Positions 28,335 through 38,706 of a stretch of DNA of 48,241 bases are shown in pieces. Below the pieces are notes generated by a model, which saw nothing but the letters and a program-made list of their open reading frames with translations, was not told where the DNA came from and did not search any database. Both the position numbers and the translations under genes were made by a program. The stretch lies in the IMG/VR virus record IMGVR_UViG_3300028829_003582, positions 1 to 48,241 of that record, one strand, 5' to 3'. Position 1 is the first letter of the stretch. Every line of letters begins with the position of its first letter. Source of the stretch: a virus.

Positions 28335-31295
28335 ATGAAAACGAGGGAATTTTTGTCTCGGGTCGTCCCGACCGCTGGCATCAAGTACCTCGCTGAACTC
28401 AAGTCCTTTCAAAAAGACGGCAAAGACATATCCTACTTCAAGCACTACCCATACGAAAGCATAGGTGCCATGGCAGGCGCTGCGCTGGAGCTGGATGAGG
28501 AAGGTTGTGCTGTTTATTTTGCACTGGCTGGGTTCAGCGATCCGGTCGAGACTACCAACAAGAAAACCGGCAAGCCCAAGACACTGTACCGTACTCAGTC
28601 GCAGGCCGTTGCAGTCAAGGCATTCTGGGCTGACATCGACTGCGGTGAAGCCAAGGCCGAGACCGGTCAGGGGTATGCCACCAAGCAGGAAGCGGCGCAA
28701 GCAGTCAAGCGGTTCTGCCAAGCCACACAACTGCCGGTCCCGCTGATAGTAGACTCAGGTTCAGGCCTGCACTGCTACTGGACGCTGGCCTCCGAGATCC
28801 CGGGTGATCAATGGATCAGAGTTGCGCCCTACTGGCGCGCTGTACTGAACCACTTCCACTTGAGATCTGACCCGGCCCGTGACATGGACGTGGCCAGTGT
28901 CCTCCGCCCGGTCGGCACCACCAACCGCAAGGCGGGGGTGGATCGCACAGTCAAGGCTGTGGTTGTTGGGCAGGAGAACATCCCGCCCGGCGAATTCATC
29001 AAGCAACTGATCCGCCTTATCAAGAGCAGCGAGATCCCGGTGGCGCCGCGCAAGACACCGGTCCCGGCACACCTGCAGGGCCCCAGCCTGAACGACGACC
29101 TCGCGGTTACTCGGGAGTACCCACCCAGCTCAGCAACGCTGGTGATTGAGAAGTGCGCGCAGATGCGCGAGTTTGCCGATATGCGGGGCGATGTCAGCGA
29201 GCCTATCTGGCGACTGGCCTTGGGGCTAATCAAGCACACAGTGGAGGGTGAGGACCTTGCGCACGACCTCAGCTCGGGGCACCCGGACTACGACGCCGAC
29301 GAGACTCAGGAAAAACTGGATCGCTGGGAGGTAGGACCCCCGAGTTGTGCCGCATTCAGCAGCCACAACTGCAGCCACTGCGACGACTGCCCATATAATG
29401 GCAAGATCACCTCGCCAATACAGCTGGGTGTGCAGAAGTCAGAGGAATCCACTACAAAAACAATCGAGACCGAGAACGAGTCCATCGCGTTGGAGCTGCC
29501 GCCCGGCTTTTCTATCATGAATATGCAGTTGCACCGGGCGTTGGAGGATTCCGACGGGCTGGTGTACCACGTACCAGTGGTATCCAACGTCTTTCACGTT
29601 GTCGAGCGGGTGTTCCACGTAGCCACGGGGACATTCGACATGGTGTGCCGAGTGATCAAGGCACGGGGGAAAATCAAGACGTTCACACTGCCCACCAGTA
29701 TGGTGCAGTCCAGCAAACTGGCTGAGACATTGGCAGGATATGAGGTATTCGTCATGAGCAAAGCAATGGAGCACGTTCGAGAGTTCCTGCGCTTATCCAA
29801 TGAGATGCTGGCAGCGCAGACCGACGAGAGCCGCAGCGTACCCTGCATGGGGTGGAGCAGCGACATGTCTGAGTTCGTATTCGGCACCGATGTGTACAGA
29901 ACCGACGGCACCGTGGGTTCAGTGGTGCCGGACTCGCATTCCCTAACCGATGCGGCCGCTGTCGACATCAGCCGAGGGAATGTTGAGGGCTGGTCCGAGG
30001 GGGTGAATCTGGTGTACGCCCGCCCGGGTATGGAAGTTATGCAGTATGCTATCTGCAGTGCGTTCGGCTCCACGCTGGCTCCGCTGGTAGGCAGCTCCAC
30101 CTACAAGGGTGTGCTGCTGGCACTGTCATCGGTCGAGTCCGGCCTTGGCAAGACCACGGTGGCACACTTCGCCCTCAGTGCGTTCGGTGATCCCGATGCA
30201 TTGACCGTCGATGGCAAGGACGGGGCCACAGCCAACGCCTTGTTCGCTCGCATGGCCACGCTGAACAACCTCCCGCTGCTGCTGGATGAGTTCTCTGACG
30301 TGGACCCGAAGTTCCTGTCAGTGTTGGCCTACTCCACCATCAATGGCCGTGAGCGCCGCCGGCTGAAGCAGAGCGGCGAGCTGCGTGAGGAGCGCACCTG
30401 GGCCATGAGCCCATTCATCACCAGTAACACCAACCTCGGGCGTGTGCTCATGGCTGAGGGCGTGAACAACGAGGCGCAGGCTGTGCGTATCATGGAGTTC
30501 TCACTGGATCGCTGCCGCATACCGAAGCTGACCCCGCACCAGATGCTGGAAGCGGAGCAGTTGGTGCGAGACAACGTGGGTGTGGCCGGCCGCGCGTTCA
30601 TGGCAGCCGTTACGCAAGACCTTGACGGTATGGAGGAGCGTGTTGCCAAGTGGTTCACCCGTATCATCGAGCACGACCCCCGGTTCACCGAGAGCAAGTT
30701 CCGGTTCTACCGTGGGCACATGGCCACGACCCTGGCTGCCGGCGAGCTGCTGGTTGAGATGGGTCTGGTCAGGTTCAACATCGAGGCGGTGTTCAAGTGG
30801 GTCAGCGACTACCTGCTGGGTGTCATGGAGACAATTACCGAGACCTTCCAATCCCTGACAGACGACGCTATCAGTCGCATGATCGACAGCTTCAGCCCGA
30901 ACCTGATCGTGACGCGAGGCTTCAGTGACGGCAAGAAGGGTGTGGAAACTCCACTGCGCCCGGTGCATGGTGAACCGATGGGCCGCTGCATTATGGGCGG
31001 CGATCAGGTACCACGCGAGCTGCATCAGGTGTTGATGATCCCGCGTCAGCGAGTCCGTGCATGGTGTGTCGCCCACCGGGTCGACTACGATTCCATGATT
31101 GCCAACGGGCGCAACGAGGGGATGGTCATCGACTCACCGTTCCACGGCGAGGAGCGTGTCAGTATCAGTAAGGGCACTGACGTGGTAGCAGGGCGAGTAC
31201 GGTGTGACTTCTTCGATCTGGCGCGGATCTCAGGCGGTGTTCGCCTGATACCAGTGGCTGACAAGAAGGGTAAAGCTGAGGACTTGGCGGTATAA
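28335..31295 (+). CDS. Primase-helicase fusion (AEP-like primase plus DUF927-type ATPase)
   Basis: 986 residues; start ATG 28335 with a GGGGTGA leader. Primase part: WADIDCG with Asp100/Asp102, SGSGLHCYW with His146, then DMDVASVLRPVGTTNRK, matching the D-x-D, sxH and third acidic motif of archaeo-eukaryotic-type primases. A cysteine-rich segment near 335-360 (CSHCDDCPYNG) is zinc-finger-like. ATPase part: Walker A SGLGKTT (about 601-607) and Walker B LLLDEFSD, then ITSNTN (sensor). Probable replicative primase-helicase, last gene of the rightward operon, ended by a terminator hairpin. Confidence 0.82.
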   Translation: MKTREFLSRVVPTAGIKYLAELKSFQKDGKDISYFKHYPYESIGAMAGAALELDEEGCAVYFALAGFSDPVETTNKKTGKPKTLYRTQSQAVAVKAFWADIDCGEAKAETGQGYATKQEAAQAVKRFCQATQLPVPLIVDSGSGLHCYWTLASEIPGDQWIRVAPYWRAVLNHFHLRSDPARDMDVASVLRPVGTTNRKAGVDRTVKAVVVGQENIPPGEFIKQLIRLIKSSEIPVAPRKTPVPAHLQGPSLNDDLAVTREYPPSSATLVIEKCAQMREFADMRGDVSEPIWRLALGLIKHTVEGEDLAHDLSSGHPDYDADETQEKLDRWEVGPPSCAAFSSHNCSHCDDCPYNGKITSPIQLGVQKSEESTTKTIETENESIALELPPGFSIMNMQLHRALEDSDGLVYHVPVVSNVFHVVERVFHVATGTFDMVCRVIKARGKIKTFTLPTSMVQSSKLAETLAGYEVFVMSKAMEHVREFLRLSNEMLAAQTDESRSVPCMGWSSDMSEFVFGTDVYRTDGTVGSVVPDSHSLTDAAAVDISRGNVEGWSEGVNLVYARPGMEVMQYAICSAFGSTLAPLVGSSTYKGVLLALSSVESGLGKTTVAHFALSAFGDPDALTVDGKDGATANALFARMATLNNLPLLLDEFSDVDPKFLSVLAYSTINGRERRRLKQSGELREERTWAMSPFITSNTNLGRVLMAEGVNNEAQAVRIMEFSLDRCRIPKLTPHQMLEAEQLVRDNVGVAGRAFMAAVTQDLDGMEERVAKWFTRIIEHDPRFTESKFRFYRGHMATTLAAGELLVEMGLVRFNIEAVFKWVSDYLLGVMETITETFQSLTDDAISRMIDSFSPNLIVTRGFSDGKKGVETPLRPVHGEPMGRCIMGGDQVPRELHQVLMIPRQRVRAWCVAHRVDYDSMIANGRNEGMVIDSPFHGEERVSISKGTDVVAGRVRCDFFDLARISGGVRLIPVADKKGKAEDLAV

Positions 31296-31299
31296 AAGT

Positions 31300-31320
31300 C
31301 CCCCCCATCCCTGGGGGGGG
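31300..31320. terminator. Convergent hairpin between rightward and leftward operons
   Basis: Seven C (31300-31306) and eight G (31313-31320) around a six-base loop, in the 51-base gap between two convergent genes. The minus-strand side is followed by ACTTTTA; the plus-strand side has no T-run. Acts most plausibly as a terminator for the leftward virion operon and perhaps for both. Confidence 0.7.
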
Positions 31321-31346
31321 TGTCAACCACCACACAAAGCACATCA

Positions 31347-34300
31347 TCAACGGACGAGAGGCTCGACAAATCCAGCAGCAGAGTCGGTGGTACGGACACC
31401 ACCGACGACCTTCTGCTCCTCCCGCTTTCTTGCAAAGGGGGCTCGCCTCAGGTCACTGATCGGCTGTCGAGCAAACCCATTATTAACCCTGACGGCTTGA
31501 AGTTCAAGCCAATCCCGCTCCACCTCCCGCTTCTTGGCTGCGTCGTTGTCCTTGTAGGCCTCGATGAAGTCTCGTTTCAGCTGGCTCGACCGGCTGCTGA
31601 AGTGATCCTCGTACGTGCGCTTGAGCGCATTCACGTCCCTCGGGCGCGTCGTCCTCAACGTCGGCGCACCCATTCCCATCATCACTGTGTCATAGAACGA
31701 CAGCAGTTCAGGGTCCAGCAGGGTCCTGCCTGCTCGGTCTTTGATCCCCTCGTTACTGGCTTCGTATGCCCGGATCGCATCGCGCGCTCCCTTCGGCATC
31801 AACTGAGCCATACCTTGTGCAAACTCCCCTTGCCTCATCCGATTGATACCATCCAGTGCCTGCGGCAGTGTGCCTGACAGGAACGGACCAGCAGCGGCAG
31901 CCAGCATCTTCTCGTAGCTGTTGCGATCCAGCCCGTAGTCCGCGAACGGGAGCGGGTCGAGCATCTGTCCCGCCCCGATACGACCGCTGAAGTTGATACC
32001 CAGTGCGGTAGGTGCACCGTACAGCAGGAAGTCGGCCATCTTGTTGTCGCCCAGCGCCCGGCGTACCACCACCTCGAACTCGCGCGGGTCGTCATCGTCA
32101 CCACCCGTTGCCCACATGATCAGCGGCCAGATCAGACCCGCTGCAGGGATGCCCATGGCACCGGCGAACAGTGCGTGGGTACCGAACAGGTTGATCATCG
32201 TGGCGCGGGCGACGGCCCGTTCCTCCTTCGTTGCCCCGGCCAGAGCCTTGTGCATCTGGCGGGCGAACAGGCTGACTTGGATCACCTGGAACTTACGGAA
32301 CTGCGTCATGATCCGTGGCAGGTACCGGATCGCCGTCGGCGCGTTGGCGTTGGAGTAGTCACCATGGGTCTCGACGGTCACGCGGTCAGCATACTTCAGT
32401 GCCGCAGCGTACTGTTCCTCCGGTGTCAGCGCCGGGTCCGCATTCTCCATGGACATACGGAACCCGGCCAGCGCCGTACCCATGCGGTTGATCACCTCCA
32501 GCTTTCGCACCGCCATATTGCTATTGCGCATGACTTTGTTAATCAGCTTGGATGCCGGCCCGGTGTTCTCCCAGTACCCCAGCTCAGCGCTGATACCAAA
32601 GTCCAATGTGCCTCGGTTCTGCAGCTCCTCCAGCATGCGCTTCTCTGCGGCGGTACCCTTAAACGCGTCGAGGTTCGCGGCCTCCTGCCATGACGACACG
32701 ATCAAGGTCTTGCCCGCATCCTGGGTACCACGCAGGAGTTCCTTGGCGGCCTTGAACCGGCCGAATTTACCTGCCAGCACGGGCAGCGACATGATCCACG
32801 GTTGGAATGCGTTCTGCATGTAGTAGGATGGGCTGGTTACCAGCATCCAGAAGGAGTTGCCCGCCAGTATCTTGTCCTGCACCGGGCTGTCCCGGTAGTC
32901 GAGGTCCATAATCTGGCGCTTCAGCAGCTCGTTACGCAGCGCTGTCCGGGCGATGGTGTCCCGGTGTGTGTCACCTTCACGGCGCTGCTTCGACTCCTCG
33001 CGCATCATGGTGGTGGCCTGCACGATCTGGTCGCCGTACTCCATGGATGCCAGCAGGTGAGCGTCAGCGCGCCCCTGCGTGGCGAACGCCGCGGTCATGT
33101 CCTGACTTGCACCGGTAACCCTGCGTCGCTTCTGGGCGGCGTGGCGGGCGTTCTGCTCGGTCAGGGTTGAGATGTATAGATCCACCAGCAGCTTGTCGAT
33201 GACCCGCTTGGCTTTCTCGCTGCCTTCAAACTGCTCAGCAAACCGGGCTCGCAGCTGTCGGATGGCGTCGAAGCTGGTCTCACTGAAGTGGGTACCTGCC
33301 TCCTCTTTCTGCCCAGCCCACACACCTTCACGCCCGAACTGCGCTTCCAGCTCTTTGGCGCGGGCTTCGGCCTGCCGCTGGTTCTGAACGAACTCAACCA
33401 CGTAATGGTTTGAGTCTGCCTCCATACCCCGGGTTGATTCGTTGTTCGCCTGTGCCTGGCGGAACGCATCGGACTTGGCCACCACCACGTAGTTACCGTA
33501 GCGGCGCAGCGGTGCGTACGGACCCTGCAGCTGACCGATCAGCTCACCAGACTCACGCAGCTTGACCGCCCGCTCCCGCTCGATACGGCGCAGCTCAGCC
33601 GGGTCGGTTGTTTGTGCGGCCAGGGCGTCATACTCACCGGCCACCACGCGCTGGAGCTGCGCGATCTTGGCGCGGTAGATTCGGTCGGAGTACCGGAACG
33701 CTTCGACCAGTGCTTCCCGCCCTTCCTGCGGCAGTCGCCTGAAGGCCGCGGCCATCCCCGGGTCAATTACTGCATCGTCCCGCCAGTCAGGCTCGAACCC
33801 CCACTTACCTTCCACCGTCATGCGGTAGATCAGGCGCTCGGTCTGGGTGCGTACCGCTTGTGGCAGGGTACCCAGCCGGGTAACCACCTCGTCCACTTCC
33901 AGCTGCAGCTCGTTAACGCGGGTAGCCTTACGGCGGCTCGCTGCTTCCAGTCGTTCGGCTGAATCCAGACCCAGCTCCTTGGCTGACTGCACAAGGTCTG
34001 AGGTAAATGACAACCCGTTGGTCACCCAGCGGGTGAACTGGTCCGCTACCGGGCGAACCGTGGCGAACAGCTCGCTGCCCAGTCGGTTGAAGTCACCCCG
34101 GTTGGCGTTGCTGTTGTCGCCTACTATGTCGACCTGCTGCGAGACACCCTCAACCTGCATCGACAACCCGACCTCATTCCCTACATCCACCAGGTCCAAG
34201 GCATCACTGTTCAGGACACCTTCGATGGCAGCCAGTGTGCGGGCCAGCGCATTCTCAGACCCAGCGTCAATGCCAAGGAATCGGCCCACCGCATTCACAA

Positions 34301-37300
34301 TGGCGTCCCACATTGTCTGCCACTTGGACTTCGGCATGGGGATGCTGCGCAGGTAGTCCTGCATGTCCCGGTTGGTCAGCGCCCATGCGATGAACTCGTC
34401 GAGGTCAGCCCACGCGTTGTTATAGCCTTTGGCCGAACGCGTCTCGAAATCAGTGAGCGTCCCTCCCGCGTATTTGGCGTTGCGTATCCGGGCGTTTATG
34501 TAGTCCACAACGTAGTTGCGCACGGCGTTCAGCTCGCTGATAAGCTGCCCGACCTCAGTATTCTGAGCAGCTTGAAGCAGCCCGATCCTTACGGCAGACC
34601 TGGTGGCAAGGTGGGCTGCTTCATGCAGTACAGTCTCAAAACTGGTACCCACCTTGCCGGTTACGTCTGGGCCGTTCAGCATCATGAACGATGTCTCGCC
34701 GCCCGAGGACGCGATAGCTCGGGCACCAATCAGTTCTACTGGTACGCGGTCGCCCACTTTCACCACCCGCACTGGCTCGAACACCACACCCACACTCTCA
34801 AGCTCTCGGATGCGCATGGCCAGCTGCTCAGCAATGATCGCTTGGTCTTCGTACTGCGTGTTCTCTGCGATCCAATCGAGGGCGTCGGCCACCGACTTCC
34901 CGGCCACATTTTCTGCTACCAGCTGGGCTTCTTCCGGTGTCGGGTCGAGGTTATCGAGGCGGTCGCCTTGATTGAACGACTGCTTCACGATGCGGCGTTT
35001 CTTCTTGACCTTGATCTTCGCGGTGCCTTTGGGCGGCAGCGGAGGCGGCAGCGAGTCAGCCGGCACAAACAGATCGTCCGCCTCAGCAGCAGTTTGACCG
35101 ACCTCGACTGTTTCGGCGCTCTCAATATCCGCTTTCTGCGACTCAGTGAGCGCGGCTAACTCGGCGTCTGGGTCTGCAAGAAGGAGAGAAGATCTATTGG
35201 CTCGGGCTGTGCTGCGATCCTGTCGAGTAAGTCGGCTCGCCGTAGCTCTCTGGACTTCTGTGAGTCGGGCAAGCTCTTGTCTGAGTTCACGTACTCGCGT
35301 GTCAACCGAGCCAGTTGTTCTGCGTCCATCAGTAAAGTCCTCGTTAATTGTTTCCATCTCCAGCTGGATCTCAGCAGGAGTCATTTGGTTATTCGGGTCG
35401 GCCGCCGCAGATGCCAATGAGTAGAAATCCAGTAGGGCCTGAGTATCCAGCTGACTACCCAGCACCCAACCAGGGCCGCGCCGCTGGTCCCAAACAACAC
35501 GCAATGATTCGACCACGGTGTCGCCCAAAGACTGCAGCTGTGCTTCCTGGGCCGCAATCAACTCCTCCGCGCGGGCGATGGCGACCTCGGTCATGCTCAA
35601 CTGTTCGTTTGTCTCCTCAAGGAGCTTCATGTCTTGGGTCAAGACTGGGGCAGGGACCGCCCCCGGGCCACCGCTATTTGATGAGGGGGTGTCGATCACG
35701 TTCAGGTTACCGGATACCAGCTCAGCGACATCCAGTTCGTTACCCGCTGCGTCCGATCGCGCAGCCACCGGCACGGTGCCCGCCACGTTTTCGTATGCCT
35801 CGACTTTGCGGTTCTCGCGGGCAGATTCTTGCAGCCGGTCACGCACTGTTTCCGGGTCGTACCCCAGTTCTGCTGCCAACGCATCAGCGATACGACCCCG
35901 CGATTTATTTATCATTTGTCGACTGATGCCGAACCGGCTACCAATCTCCTCCAGCATTAACCGGCCCTTGGTGTCGAGGATGTCTACACCGTTGGCGATC
36001 GCACCGACGATGTAGTCGTACATCATGGCGATTTGTGGTGCCCCGGCCTTGCCACCTTGCTTGCCCAGCGTACGGTGCGCACCGTACGATTCCAGCACCT
36101 CAGCCACAGGCCGGCCAGTCAGCCGCTCAATCGCTGTCGTGATAGCTGACTTGTTGATCTTGCTCGCGCCGTCGTAGGCACCCACCAACGCAGCAACTGC
36201 TTGGCTAGTGGTTTGGGCTTTCTTCAGCGCGTTAACCAGCGGCTTGTGTTTCAGCCCGGCGGTCTCTACCTCCTCAGCGATGTTCACGTCACCGAGTGGT
36301 ACGTTTAACCCAGCCCGAATCGAGGAGTTGGTAGCCAGCATCGCCGGCGTGGCACCTACGGCAGGTACTTCCGCAGCAGGCGCAGCCTCAGCGGGTGCCG
36401 CCGGTACTTCCGCAGCAGGGGTAGCAGGCGCAGCCTCAGCGGCGGCTTGCTCGGCGGGTGCAGCCGGTACTTCTGCAGTGGGGGTGGGCGTGACCTCAGC
36501 GGCGGCTTGCTCGGCGGGGTTCGCGCCAATCGGGTACCCGGTGATCTCCTGATACATCGCATCCAGTACAGCGGCGGTACGCGCGCTACTTGTCGACTCG
36601 TAAAAATCCTCCATCGTCTGCAGCAGCTCGCCAGTGGTGGCGGCTTTACTCAACCGCGTGGCGATGCGGTCATCCGGGCGGCCGGCGTTCTCGGGCAGTG
36701 CGGCACCCACTTCACGCACGCGTTTGCGCAGCGCGGCTACGTCGGTGAACGGGCTCGGTGCGGCGGGGTCTACTACAGGCAGTGGTAATGGTGCAGTATC
36801 ACCAAAGTCGAACGTACCCTGGGCATCAGGCGCTACCGCCGGCTCAACCGGCGCGTTGGGCGCAGCTGGCTGCGGCCACTGCTCAGCGACCAGTGCAGAC
36901 AGCGACGCTTGTTCCTGCCCCAGCGCAGCAATGCGGCGCCATGATTTTGCAGCTGCCTCGGGGCTGGTCAACGGGTCAATGTTTTTACCACGCTCTTTGG
37001 CGATCTCTGTGGCTATCGTGTTCAGCCGCTTGTTCGCCTCAGGCTCCGTCATCTGACTTGGCTTCACACCACGTTCTTCGAGGGCAGCGCGGACCTCACC
37101 CATACGTTCGGTCGCTTGGATGGCCGCTTCATAATCCCCCGATTCAGCCAGCTGCTGGGCCTGACTGGCCAGTTGGCTCAGCTCCACACGGAGCAAGGGC
37201 ACTGGGTCGGGAGCGTCCAAATCCAACTCAGTCTGCGCACCGTCAGGCTGCACTTGAGGTGTGACTTCCGGGTCAGCGATGAGATCTACCGGTTCGACGC

Positions 37301-38702
37301 TGGTAGGCTCTGGCTCCGCGTCGAAGTCAAACGACTGCTGTGGTGTTGATGGGTCGCCATTCAGGAACTGCTCAAGTTCACCCTGTTGGCGCTTGGCCTT
37401 GGCCAGTTCGGCCATCGTCTTCTTCGCTTTATCCGGGTCGGCCGCCAGCAAGTCACCGTTCAACTGGCCGGACAGTTTGTTGACCTGTTTCTGTATCGAA
37501 TCCAGCTCCTTGGCCGCCGCTTCAGGCGACAGCAGCGAGGGGTTCAGATCGTTGGCTTCGGCCTCTTTGCGGATCTCGCTCATGCGGTCCAGCAGCTGCA
37601 CCGCCTGTTCCGGGTTGGTCTGATTCAGCTCCTGTACCTGGCGGGCGAGAAGACCATACTCGCTGCGCGCCGTGTTGATGTCGAATTGGGGTACCGGTGC
37701 GTCCGGGGCTCCTTCCGGCGGCGTCAGTTCAAACTCGGTGTCAGTGTTGCCACCGCTGGCCGGGCGTTTGGGGGGCATCAGGTTGATCGTGCCGCCCATC
37801 ATGCCGCCAACGACAGCACCGGCAGCCATGTTCTTGCCAAGGTCCTGATCCCACTCGTCATCGCGGGCCACGTTACCAATGACGGTTTCTATGGCTGACT
37901 GCGGCATCTCCTCAAACAAACCTTCCGACACCACACCGCCGGCGACACGACCAGCAGTACGCGTCGCCGCTGCCCGAATACCGGGCTGCAGTGTGCCAGC
38001 GGCCGCATCGGTTGCGCCTCGACCCAGGCCACCCACCAATATGTCGAGGTCAGTCAGCCCCATGCGTCGGGACGCAGCTCCACCGGCTACACCCAAGGTA
38101 CCACCAAGCAAACCGATCCCCGTACTTGCCAGAGCGGCCTTGCGAGGGTCGACGCCGTCGCCAACCAGATCGCCCATCGCCTGACCGGCCATGACCGCAC
38201 CTTCACCGGCACCGACACTGGTCAACCCCTTCAACCCCGCAGCGCCACGCAATGCCTTCCCGTACACACCGCCCAATGCCATACCGGGTAAGGATTCAGC
38301 CCCCATGGAAAGGGCGTAAGTCGGGTTACGCAGCAGCGCCATGGCACTGTCACCGAAGCCCTGAGCTTGTTGGAACTCCCGCTCCCCCTGCTGGTGTGTC
38401 TGCGAGAAATCGCGCTGCGCGGCTTCGTTGGCCCACGTATCGAAGTCCAGACCGGTCAGGTCACCGATCGCGTCCCATCCTTCAGACACCATGGGGCGAC
38501 CGGTCACGGCGGCGACAGGGATATCGAGGAGGCCAGTCACGGCGGAGGGGGCGCGGAGTACGCCGACCTTCAAGGCGGTGCCGAGGTCGCCGAGGAGGCC
38601 ATCGTTACGTTCTGAGTCGAGGCGGCGTTGTTCGCGGGCAGCGGCCCGATCCGCGAGGGCCTGCCGCTGCTGTTCGTAGAAGTTGTTAGGGCCGGAAGCC
38701 AT
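31347..38702 (-). CDS. Giant internal virion / polyvalent protein (2,451 aa)
   Basis: Start ATG 38700-38702 with CAGGAG SD. Segments: a Gly/Ala-rich hydrophobic N-terminus (about 30-310); coiled-coil and Ala/Pro low-complexity linkers (AAPAEQAAAE repeats, about 727-783); an HTH similar to sigma-70 region 4 (LEEIGSRFGISRQMINKS, about 905-940); a coiled coil (about 1020-1064); a zincin motif HEAAH (His1360/Glu1361/His1364); and a C-terminal part (about 1930-2380) with YMQNAFQPW and a hydrophobic helix near 2170-2200, resembling the large polyvalent-protein-associated family LPD38. Likely ejected with DNA, for wall and membrane passage; the role is inference. Confidence 0.8.
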   Translation of the reverse strand: MASGPNNFYEQQRQALADRAAAREQRRLDSERNDGLLGDLGTALKVGVLRAPSAVTGLLDIPVAAVTGRPMVSEGWDAIGDLTGLDFDTWANEAAQRDFSQTHQQGEREFQQAQGFGDSAMALLRNPTYALSMGAESLPGMALGGVYGKALRGAAGLKGLTSVGAGEGAVMAGQAMGDLVGDGVDPRKAALASTGIGLLGGTLGVAGGAASRRMGLTDLDILVGGLGRGATDAAAGTLQPGIRAAATRTAGRVAGGVVSEGLFEEMPQSAIETVIGNVARDDEWDQDLGKNMAAGAVVGGMMGGTINLMPPKRPASGGNTDTEFELTPPEGAPDAPVPQFDINTARSEYGLLARQVQELNQTNPEQAVQLLDRMSEIRKEAEANDLNPSLLSPEAAAKELDSIQKQVNKLSGQLNGDLLAADPDKAKKTMAELAKAKRQQGELEQFLNGDPSTPQQSFDFDAEPEPTSVEPVDLIADPEVTPQVQPDGAQTELDLDAPDPVPLLRVELSQLASQAQQLAESGDYEAAIQATERMGEVRAALEERGVKPSQMTEPEANKRLNTIATEIAKERGKNIDPLTSPEAAAKSWRRIAALGQEQASLSALVAEQWPQPAAPNAPVEPAVAPDAQGTFDFGDTAPLPLPVVDPAAPSPFTDVAALRKRVREVGAALPENAGRPDDRIATRLSKAATTGELLQTMEDFYESTSSARTAAVLDAMYQEITGYPIGANPAEQAAAEVTPTPTAEVPAAPAEQAAAEAAPATPAAEVPAAPAEAAPAAEVPAVGATPAMLATNSSIRAGLNVPLGDVNIAEEVETAGLKHKPLVNALKKAQTTSQAVAALVGAYDGASKINKSAITTAIERLTGRPVAEVLESYGAHRTLGKQGGKAGAPQIAMMYDYIVGAIANGVDILDTKGRLMLEEIGSRFGISRQMINKSRGRIADALAAELGYDPETVRDRLQESARENRKVEAYENVAGTVPVAARSDAAGNELDVAELVSGNLNVIDTPSSNSGGPGAVPAPVLTQDMKLLEETNEQLSMTEVAIARAEELIAAQEAQLQSLGDTVVESLRVVWDQRRGPGWVLGSQLDTQALLDFYSLASAAADPNNQMTPAEIQLEMETINEDFTDGRRTTGSVDTRVRELRQELARLTEVQRATASRLTRQDRSTARANRSSLLLADPDAELAALTESQKADIESAETVEVGQTAAEADDLFVPADSLPPPLPPKGTAKIKVKKKRRIVKQSFNQGDRLDNLDPTPEEAQLVAENVAGKSVADALDWIAENTQYEDQAIIAEQLAMRIRELESVGVVFEPVRVVKVGDRVPVELIGARAIASSGGETSFMMLNGPDVTGKVGTSFETVLHEAAHLATRSAVRIGLLQAAQNTEVGQLISELNAVRNYVVDYINARIRNAKYAGGTLTDFETRSAKGYNNAWADLDEFIAWALTNRDMQDYLRSIPMPKSKWQTMWDAIVNAVGRFLGIDAGSENALARTLAAIEGVLNSDALDLVDVGNEVGLSMQVEGVSQQVDIVGDNSNANRGDFNRLGSELFATVRPVADQFTRWVTNGLSFTSDLVQSAKELGLDSAERLEAASRRKATRVNELQLEVDEVVTRLGTLPQAVRTQTERLIYRMTVEGKWGFEPDWRDDAVIDPGMAAAFRRLPQEGREALVEAFRYSDRIYRAKIAQLQRVVAGEYDALAAQTTDPAELRRIERERAVKLRESGELIGQLQGPYAPLRRYGNYVVVAKSDAFRQAQANNESTRGMEADSNHYVVEFVQNQRQAEARAKELEAQFGREGVWAGQKEEAGTHFSETSFDAIRQLRARFAEQFEGSEKAKRVIDKLLVDLYISTLTEQNARHAAQKRRRVTGASQDMTAAFATQGRADAHLLASMEYGDQIVQATTMMREESKQRREGDTHRDTIARTALRNELLKRQIMDLDYRDSPVQDKILAGNSFWMLVTSPSYYMQNAFQPWIMSLPVLAGKFGRFKAAKELLRGTQDAGKTLIVSSWQEAANLDAFKGTAAEKRMLEELQNRGTLDFGISAELGYWENTGPASKLINKVMRNSNMAVRKLEVINRMGTALAGFRMSMENADPALTPEEQYAAALKYADRVTVETHGDYSNANAPTAIRYLPRIMTQFRKFQVIQVSLFARQMHKALAGATKEERAVARATMINLFGTHALFAGAMGIPAAGLIWPLIMWATGGDDDDPREFEVVVRRALGDNKMADFLLYGAPTALGINFSGRIGAGQMLDPLPFADYGLDRNSYEKMLAAAAGPFLSGTLPQALDGINRMRQGEFAQGMAQLMPKGARDAIRAYEASNEGIKDRAGRTLLDPELLSFYDTVMMGMGAPTLRTTRPRDVNALKRTYEDHFSSRSSQLKRDFIEAYKDNDAAKKREVERDWLELQAVRVNNGFARQPISDLRRAPFARKREEQKVVGGVRTTDSAAGFVEPLVR

Positions 38703-38706
38703 AGGG

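Noticed and set aside
31320-38702. Plus-strand frames across the giant virion gene
   Set aside because: Short, overlapping, without SDs, and opposite a continuous 2,451-codon gene with recognisable motifs.
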